10,469 nt of DNA, from positions 1-10,469 of the forward strand of contig JAEMPK010000004.1 of NCBI GenBank assembly GCA_022759345.1, in the 5' to 3' direction. Of this stretch, positions 6,648 through 10,469 are shown piece by piece; within the stretch, counting starts at the first letter, position 1, and each line of letters opens with the position of its first letter. A program made the position numbers and the translations under genes. Below the pieces are notes generated by a model. The model ran no database searches. It was not told the origin of the DNA and was given only the letters and a program-made list of their open reading frames with translations. This DNA comes from Pyrobaculum sp. GTDB lineage: Archaea > Thermoproteota > Thermoprotei > Thermoproteales > Thermoproteaceae.

Positions 6648-8302
6648 GAGACGAGCTCCAAGGCGCGGAGTTTCCACAGCCTTCTTACATACTCCACGGC
6701 GGCTCTTCTCACCTCCTCCACGTCGGCTGGCCTCGGCCACCTGCCCAGCGCCAGCCAGGGGACGTAGACGACGCCGTCGCCAGGCAGGTAGAACACGTCA
6801 ACTGGGTCGCAACTACATCTTTTGGCAAAGTAGCTAGCCGCGACGTGGAGAGGCGTCGTCTTCTTAACTTCGGCAAGTCTCCGCCTCCACACCGCCTTGT
6901 ATACAAACAACTGCTCAGGCGGGGCCTCCAGCAACGCCTCAACTGCCACGCGTAGCGGGTCGCCGCCCTCCACGGCGGCGCGCACCACGTCGCGGTACCG
7001 AAGCCTCACGGCCAGGGGGAGGTCATGCGGCCTCAGGAGTCCGCCCTTCACCTCCAGCTCGCCGGCCCTTAGCTTGACGTAGTTCTTCTCAGCGACGCCG
7101 CCGCTTCTGGCCGGCGCTAGCAGGAAGACGTCCCAGACCCCCTTCAGCTCTAGTCTAAGCCCCTCAAGCGTCTCGGCCCAGCGGAGCACGTCGCCGACGC
7201 GGTCCTCCTCGACGTATATAGAGTCCGTATCGCCGTAGATGGGCGAAAAAAGCCTCCAGGCCTCGTCGAAGAGACGGGCGGCCTCGGCCCTAACTGCGAG
7301 AAGACACGGCTCGCATATCATCCCCCACCCCGCCTTCCCCCACGCCCCTATGCCTGCGTTCATAAGCCACTTAAGCGCCTCAGACTCCCACCTATCCACA
7401 GCCCCGAGCCTCCTCTTCAGCCACCTGCCGATGACGTCGGCCACGGGGCCCCCGTCGAAGCAGAACCTGCCCAGCAGGCCGGCCCTTAGGCCGGAGGCGC
7501 AGGGCCTAGCCGTGGTGGGGTCAACGCCGTACTTCACCACAAGCGAGGGGAAGAGAGATTTGAAGTCCAGCTCAGCCACCCGTCTGTAGACCCCAGGCGC
7601 CCTGCCCCTAGCCGCGTCGAGATACGGCATGTCGAAACTCCGCCGCGAGTCCTCAACCACGTAGCCCCTCTTCTCCGCCTCGAAGTGGAAAACCGCCTCC
7701 GCCAGCGCCGCCACAGAGTTGGTCTCAAAGACCTCCAAAATGGCGTCCACCCCGACCCCCGTCACGGAGGCGAAGGCCTCTAGGAGGCGCACCGCCTCCG
7801 CCGCGAGGGCGTAAATGGCGTCCAGCACATCGTCGGGATCCCTCCTCCACGCCTTGAGGAGCCACCCGTCGCCGAATCTCTCCGCGGCCTCTATCCAGAG
7901 CCCCCTCCTGTAGAGCAACCTCAAGTCCACCAAGACGCCTCCGCAACGCGGCCGCTGTCCCCAATACGCCACGTACCGCGCAGGCGGGCAACCTACCCCA
8001 CGCTCCTCCCCCATTCTCCACCTCCACACGCCGTCTGCGGCGTAGACGGCGGCGACCTCGCCCCCCAGCTCCAGCCTCCTAACCCCCTCTAAATAACTAC
8101 GCACAGACCGCGGGATGTAAGACTGCGCCACTTTGTAGCCCTTAGACACCAGCTTCGCCCTAAGCGGCTCCCAGCGCCTGGCCGGCTCGGCGACCCGCCA
8201 CACCGCGCCGCTGAACTCGGCGTATACAAGCCCACGCCTCACAAGAGGCACGAGGTCAACCCTCTCAGCCTTTACAGGCGGCCTGGGGCCAATTACATAC
8301 AT
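6644..8302 (-). CDS. Short B-family DNA polymerase (PolB2/Dpo2-like), no visible proofreading motifs
   Basis: 552 aa from ATG 8302, far shorter than replicative archaeal PolB (about 770-900 aa). The palm motifs are intact. Motif A is ELDFKSLFPSL (Asp246). Motif B is KWLMNAGIGAWG (Lys311, Asn315). Motif C is YGDTDS (356-361, metal ligands Asp358 and Asp360). EKNYVKL (405-411) is the KxY-like thumb-side motif. The first 240 residues should hold the exonuclease domain, but I find no clear Exo I (DxE), Exo II (NxxxFD) or Exo III motif, so proofreading is probably absent. Size and layout match the crenarchaeal Dpo2/PolB2 group, which acts in damage-induced error-prone synthesis in Sulfolobus; subgroup assignment is inferred. 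ATG 8302 has a TATA box 23 nt upstream. An upstream TTG (8401) would add 33 mostly hydrophobic residues and is judged artefactual. It leads an operon with the winged-helix gene. Confidence 0.88.
   Translation of the reverse strand: MYVIGPRPPVKAERVDLVPLVRRGLVYAEFSGAVWRVAEPARRWEPLRAKLVSKGYKVAQSYIPRSVRSYLEGVRRLELGGEVAAVYAADGVWRWRMGEERGVGCPPARYVAYWGQRPRCGGVLVDLRLLYRRGLWIEAAERFGDGWLLKAWRRDPDDVLDAIYALAAEAVRLLEAFASVTGVGVDAILEVFETNSVAALAEAVFHFEAEKRGYVVEDSRRSFDMPYLDAARGRAPGVYRRVAELDFKSLFPSLVVKYGVDPTTARPCASGLRAGLLGRFCFDGGPVADVIGRWLKRRLGAVDRWESEALKWLMNAGIGAWGKAGWGMICEPCLLAVRAEAARLFDEAWRLFSPIYGDTDSIYVEEDRVGDVLRWAETLEGLRLELKGVWDVFLLAPARSGGVAEKNYVKLRAGELEVKGGLLRPHDLPLAVRLRYRDVVRAAVEGGDPLRVAVEALLEAPPEQLFVYKAVWRRRLAEVKKTTPLHVAASYFAKRCSCDPVDVFYLPGDGVVYVPWLALGRWPRPADVEEVRRAAVEYVRRLWKLRALELVS
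6656..6659 (-). promoter_or_regulatory. Shine-Dalgarno site for the internal winged-helix cistron
   Basis: GGAG on the minus strand lies 8 nt before ATG 6647. It supports that start over the longer frame and contrasts with the operon-leading genes, which have TATA boxes instead of ribosome-binding sites. Confidence 0.6.
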
Positions 8303-8320
8303 AAAAAACCGTATTCTGGA

Positions 8321-8330
8321 TATGTATATC
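8321..8330 (-). promoter_or_regulatory. TATA box of the polymerase operon
   Basis: GATATACATA on the minus strand is centred about 23 nt before ATG 8302, so the mRNA is probably leaderless. On the plus strand it reads TATGTATATC, which shares TATGTATA with the inverted repeat before the ATPase gene. This may hint at a common regulator or simply reflect AT-rich promoters. Confidence 0.6.
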
Positions 8331-8589
8331 GATACAGCTAATAATAAGCACAGAAGAGAGAGTACATTGAAAATAAACGCTCCAGCGGAGCCCCCAATCA
8401 ACCATCTTTGAAAAATACGAAATCAGACGCCAACCGCCCCTCCCAAGGAGTCGGCTCTACGCCTGACGCCTACGGCTGTGGACATGTGTCGGCTCCGCAT
8501 AGCAAATTACGTTTTCATCGCTCGCGCATTGCACCTGAGGAACACGCGCCTGCCTCGTCGTGTTGATGCTGGGACTGTTTACGTTCTGT
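8331..8589. other. Gap between the radical-SAM and polymerase genes
   Basis: No gene is supported here. The right part holds a minus-strand frame open for about 45 codons without family features. GTCGGCTC occurs twice (8450-8457 and 8488-8495), and 8458-8475 has a TACGCCTGACGCCTAC near-repeat. The left part (8335-8400) is AT-rich promoter-type DNA. The gap and the separate TATA box suggest the polymerase operon is transcribed independently of the radical-SAM gene. Confidence 0.4.
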
Positions 8590-9498
8590 TTAGTCTCCCT
8601 TGCCGCGTGTGCCGTTGAGGAGGTGGCTGCTGTCGCAGTAGGCGCCGGGGGTGTTCAGCTGGAGGAACTCCTCGCGGCATATGGTGAACTGGAGGCCGTG
8701 TTTCCGGGCGGCTTCTGCGGCGAACTCCAGCACTTTTCTCCGGTAGCTCTCGGGGGCGTACCACTGGCCGTGGAAGTACTTACCCTCTTGGAAGTAGAGG
8801 CGGCGCCAAAGGGGCGCCTTGTCTGGGAAGGCGGCGGCGAGCCTGGCGAAGTTGTCCCGCTTGGCTTTGTAGGTGCTTGCCACCAGCTGGACGGCCCCGG
8901 CCTCCGCGGCGGCGTCGACCACCTCGGCTATGTTCTCCTCGTCGTCTGTGAGGTAGGGCACTATGGGGTCTAGGCGTATCGCCACCGGTATCCCAGCCTC
9001 GGCGAGGCGTCTAGCCGCCTCGACCCTCCCCGCCGGCCTCGGCGCCTTGGGCTCCAGCGCGGCCGCCAGCTCCTCCCTCAGCGTCGTCACGGTTAGCTGC
9101 ACCGCCACGGAGCCTCTGTGGCGCCGCAGTATGTCTAGGTCTCTCAACACCAGCGGCGACTTCGTCGTTATGACCACTCTGTAGCCCCTCTCCAGGAGGA
9201 TCTGCAGAACCCTCCTGGTCAGCCCCAGCTGGGCCTCCGGCGGCGTGTAGGGGTCTGAGGAGTTGGAGAGCGCCACCACGGCGCCTCTGGGTATCTTCTC
9301 GAGGTCTTTCCTCACCTTCTCCAAAAGCCCCTCCTTAGGCCTTGGGTTGAAGGCGTCAGGGATGTAAGACGTTATGTAGCAGTACAGGCAGCCGTGGCCG
9401 CAGCCGGTGTATGGGTTCAGGCCGTACTTAAAGGGACAGGTACAGAGGGGGTTCTGCCAGGGGTCAAACGGCCGCACCACGCTGAGACTTATGCGCAC
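8590..9498 (-). CDS. Radical-SAM protein of the SplB / spore-photoproduct-lyase-like family
   Basis: 302 aa. The 4Fe-4S cluster that cleaves SAM is held by CGHGCLYC (Cys33, Cys37, Cys40; the CxxxCxxC motif), preceded by NPYTG as usual in this family. The TIM-barrel body follows: VVALSNSSDPYTPPE (74-88), VVITTKSPLVLRD (108-120), VAVQLTVTTL (131-140) and VAIRLDPIVPYLTDD (172-186). Further cysteines at 19, 21, 274 (CREEF) and 288 (YCDSSHLL) are also characteristic of these COG1533-type proteins. SplB itself repairs UV thymine dimers directly, but most archaeal members are uncharacterised, so DNA repair is likely rather than shown. GTG 9498 has a TATA box 22 nt upstream. It precedes the polymerase operon on the same strand and is divergent from the ATPase gene. 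Confidence 0.9.
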   Translation of the reverse strand: MRISLSVVRPFDPWQNPLCTCPFKYGLNPYTGCGHGCLYCYITSYIPDAFNPRPKEGLLEKVRKDLEKIPRGAVVALSNSSDPYTPPEAQLGLTRRVLQILLERGYRVVITTKSPLVLRDLDILRRHRGSVAVQLTVTTLREELAAALEPKAPRPAGRVEAARRLAEAGIPVAIRLDPIVPYLTDDEENIAEVVDAAAEAGAVQLVASTYKAKRDNFARLAAAFPDKAPLWRRLYFQEGKYFHGQWYAPESYRRKVLEFAAEAARKHGLQFTICREEFLQLNTPGAYCDSSHLLNGTRGKGD

Positions 9499-9515
9499 AG
9501 AAAGAGAGCGAGTCT

Positions 9516-9524
9516 AAGATAAAT
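9516..9524 (-). promoter_or_regulatory. TATA box of the radical-SAM gene
   Basis: ATTTATCTT on the minus strand is centred about 22 nt before GTG 9498. The same spacing as at the other promoters supports this GTG as a leaderless start. Confidence 0.6.
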
Positions 9525-9568
9525 CATTTAACGTCGGCCGCCACCTTGACGTACCCGCATTCGAGCAT

Positions 9569-9795
9569 CTATGCCGGAAAATAAGGAGAGCTGGCAAGTC
9601 TTTGGACTGTCTCGGCCTGTTTATGGTCTCGCGTTAGCAAGACGCCGCGTCTCTCGGCTTGGGCTACAGGTTGTCGTAGACTGATTTATGGGACGTGACT
9701 AGCGCTCTCTGTATGTGTCGTTTTCCACTTCCTAAGCCCACTAACTCTCCAGAGAGCTCTATTGGGGTGAAGTGCTGAAGCGATGTGGATGCCCC
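9569..9795 (-). pseudogene. Remnant of a VapC-type PIN-domain toxin
   Basis: Two minus-strand frames give the C-terminal half of a PIN-domain RNase. Frame one (9795 to TAG 9666-9664) ends HIQRALVTSHKSVYDNL. Frame two (from about 9667 to TAG 9571-9569) continues VAQAERRGVLLTRDHKQAETVQRLA. Together they match the VapC C-terminal pattern xVYDxLYxAxAERxGxxLLTxD, with the aspartates of YDN and TRD being two of the acidic metal ligands. A deletion of 1 or 4 nt near 9665 explains the frame change. A stop (9798-9796) lies just upstream and there is no start codon, so the N-terminal half with the first catalytic aspartate is gone. No VapB antitoxin gene is visible. Toxin-antitoxin loci are common and decay readily in these archaea. 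Confidence 0.7.
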
Positions 9796-9808
9796 TTAGG
9801 CAGTGACT

Positions 9809-9827
9809 CATGTATTATGTATACATG
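9809..9827. promoter_or_regulatory. Inverted repeat directly upstream of the ATPase promoter (operator candidate)
   Basis: CATGTAT (9809-9815) and ATACATG (9821-9827) are perfect 7-bp inverted repeats with a 5-bp centre; inside them ATGTATACAT (9817-9826) is itself palindromic. The element abuts the TATA box at 9829-9837. The position suits a repressor or activator that controls the ATPase gene. Confidence 0.45.
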
Positions 9828-9828
9828 T

Positions 9829-9837
9829 TTTTTATTT
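9829..9837 (+). promoter_or_regulatory. TATA box of the KaiC-like ATPase gene
   Basis: TTTTTATTT is centred 23 nt before ATG 9856. This spacing favours ATG 9856 over the in-frame ATG at 9844. Confidence 0.5.
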
Positions 9838-9855
9838 CGGTTGATGTCGTGTTAC

Positions 9856-10469
9856 ATGGGTTTCAAGACTGGGATTCAGCCTATTGACGAGCAGATTCCC
9901 GATGGGATTCCTGCAGGTTACGTAGTGCTCATCGAGGGATTTTTAGGCGTCGGCAAGACCTTCTTCGCATCTGCCATGGCGGCCACGGCGGCGAAGGCCG
10001 GCGCGCCGGTGCTTTTCTTCGCTATCGACGCCTTGGCGGACGAGGTGGTGGATGATATGCAGAGGAGGGGCGCTCCTCTTGATAAGCTGGTGGTGGTGGA
10101 CGGCTTCGCGGCGCCTAACGAACGCTATTCGAGACTTAAGCCGTCTATGAAACACCGGCTTGAGACGCCAGACGCCTTCGCCTTGATGAACAAGCTGGTG
10201 GAGTTCGTCGGCGAGTTCAAGGGAGGCGTCGTGGTGGTTGATTCTCTTAATGAGGTCGTGATGAGGAGCCCTGGCTCCGCGCTCGACCTCTTCCGCGCCT
10301 TTAAGATCTTCGCCAGATCTACCGGCTCTATCGTGGTGGCCACTGCGCATACAGACGTGGAGGAGGTCTACGGCGTGTTGGCCACGGCGGAGCATCTGGC
10401 CGACGTCATTATTCAGATCGAGGTGGATCCCAACCTAGAGGAGATGGGCCTCTACGTGCGGCGCATGAG
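9856..10469 (+). CDS. KaiC/RecA-superfamily ATPase, 3' end outside the window
   Basis: At least 204 residues of a single RecA-type domain. Walker A is GFLGVGKT (28-35) after IPAGYVVLIE, and Walker B is GGVVVVDSLNEV with Asp129. The entry GIQPIDEQIPDGIPAG is typical of archaeal KaiC-like proteins (RadA/KaiC group), as is the late ATAHTDVEEVYG (162-173) at the sensor strand. Such proteins bind ATP and often form rings or filaments. Some are recombinase paralogues, others signalling or motility proteins, and the sequence shown does not separate these. The expected full size is about 230-260 aa, so little is missing. It is divergent from the repair-type genes, with the PIN remnant between them. 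A RecA-fold partner for the polymerase is attractive but inferred. Confidence 0.88.
   Translation, partial: MGFKTGIQPIDEQIPDGIPAGYVVLIEGFLGVGKTFFASAMAATAAKAGAPVLFFAIDALADEVVDDMQRRGAPLDKLVVVDGFAAPNERYSRLKPSMKHRLETPDAFALMNKLVEFVGEFKGGVVVVDSLNEVVMRSPGSALDLFRAFKIFARSTGSIVVATAHTDVEEVYGVLATAEHLADVIIQIEVDPNLEEMGLYVRRM

Noticed and set aside
6648..6740. N-terminal extension of the winged-helix protein to 6740
   Set aside because: It would read the end of the polymerase gene out of frame. The ATGA overlap with GGAG 8 nt upstream gives a better start at 6647.
8369..8374. ATTTTC on the minus strand, matching the ANTTTC motif I recall from Sulfolobus damage-induced promoters
   Set aside because: It lies over 40 nt upstream of the polymerase TATA box, and a six-base degenerate motif is expected by chance in AT-rich DNA.
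8331..8589. C/D-box guide RNA in the gap before the polymerase
   Set aside because: One C-box-like CGATGA and one CTGA exist on the minus strand but over 100 nt apart, too far for the usual 50-70 nt RNA, and the C box is imperfect.
9689..9811. Minus-strand 40-codon frame beginning MSHCLRG at ATG 9811
   Set aside because: It lies out of frame with the PIN-domain remnant and shows no homology of its own. The ATG falls inside the inverted repeat of the ATPase promoter.
9499..9855. tRNA or other stable RNA in the divergent gap
   Set aside because: No T-arm GTTCNANNC consensus or paired acceptor stem is visible; the PIN-domain remnant explains most of the stretch.

Overview
The window looks like chromosomal DNA of a hyperthermophilic crenarchaeon of the Thermoproteales, most like Pyrobaculum or Thermoproteus. 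The grounds are an archaeal-type leucyl-tRNA synthetase, high GC in the genes, frequent GTG starts, and promoters of one repeated design: an AT-rich TATA box centred about 22-24 nt before the start codon, which implies leaderless mRNAs. The organism is inferred from gene style, not from a database match. I see no rRNA, tRNA, CRISPR array or insertion sequence.

Layout. Positions 1-501 hold no gene I can name: a short palindrome around a TATA-like box, a weak 39-codon ORF, and then nothing recognisable up to the leucyl-tRNA synthetase gene (502-3339, minus). Behind it on the same strand is a two-gene operon (4233 to 3386) for a small NfeD-like membrane protein and a membrane-anchored SAM methyltransferase of the archaeal lysine-methyltransferase type. 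A small winged-helix regulator (4413-4667, plus) runs into the end of a rhomboid protease gene (4664-5368, minus). Next is a broken aldo/keto reductase gene (5397-6048, minus), which lacks its N-terminus and carries a frameshift.

The right half (6174-10469) is the most interesting part. On the minus strand are a radical-SAM protein of the spore-photoproduct-lyase-like family (8590-9498) and then, from its own promoter, a short B-family DNA polymerase (6644-8302) with an intact polymerase centre but no recognisable proofreading motifs. The polymerase overlaps a small winged-helix protein (6174-6647) by ATGA. Divergently, a KaiC/RecA-type ATPase (9856 onward) runs off the right edge. Between the radical-SAM and ATPase genes lies a decayed VapC-type PIN toxin (9569-9795). 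Polymerase, radical-SAM DNA-lesion enzyme, RecA-fold ATPase and DNA-binding protein together suggest a DNA-damage-tolerance cassette. That is inference: no single gene proves it. The cassette neighbourhood contains two gene remnants, as expected of a region that has been rearranged.
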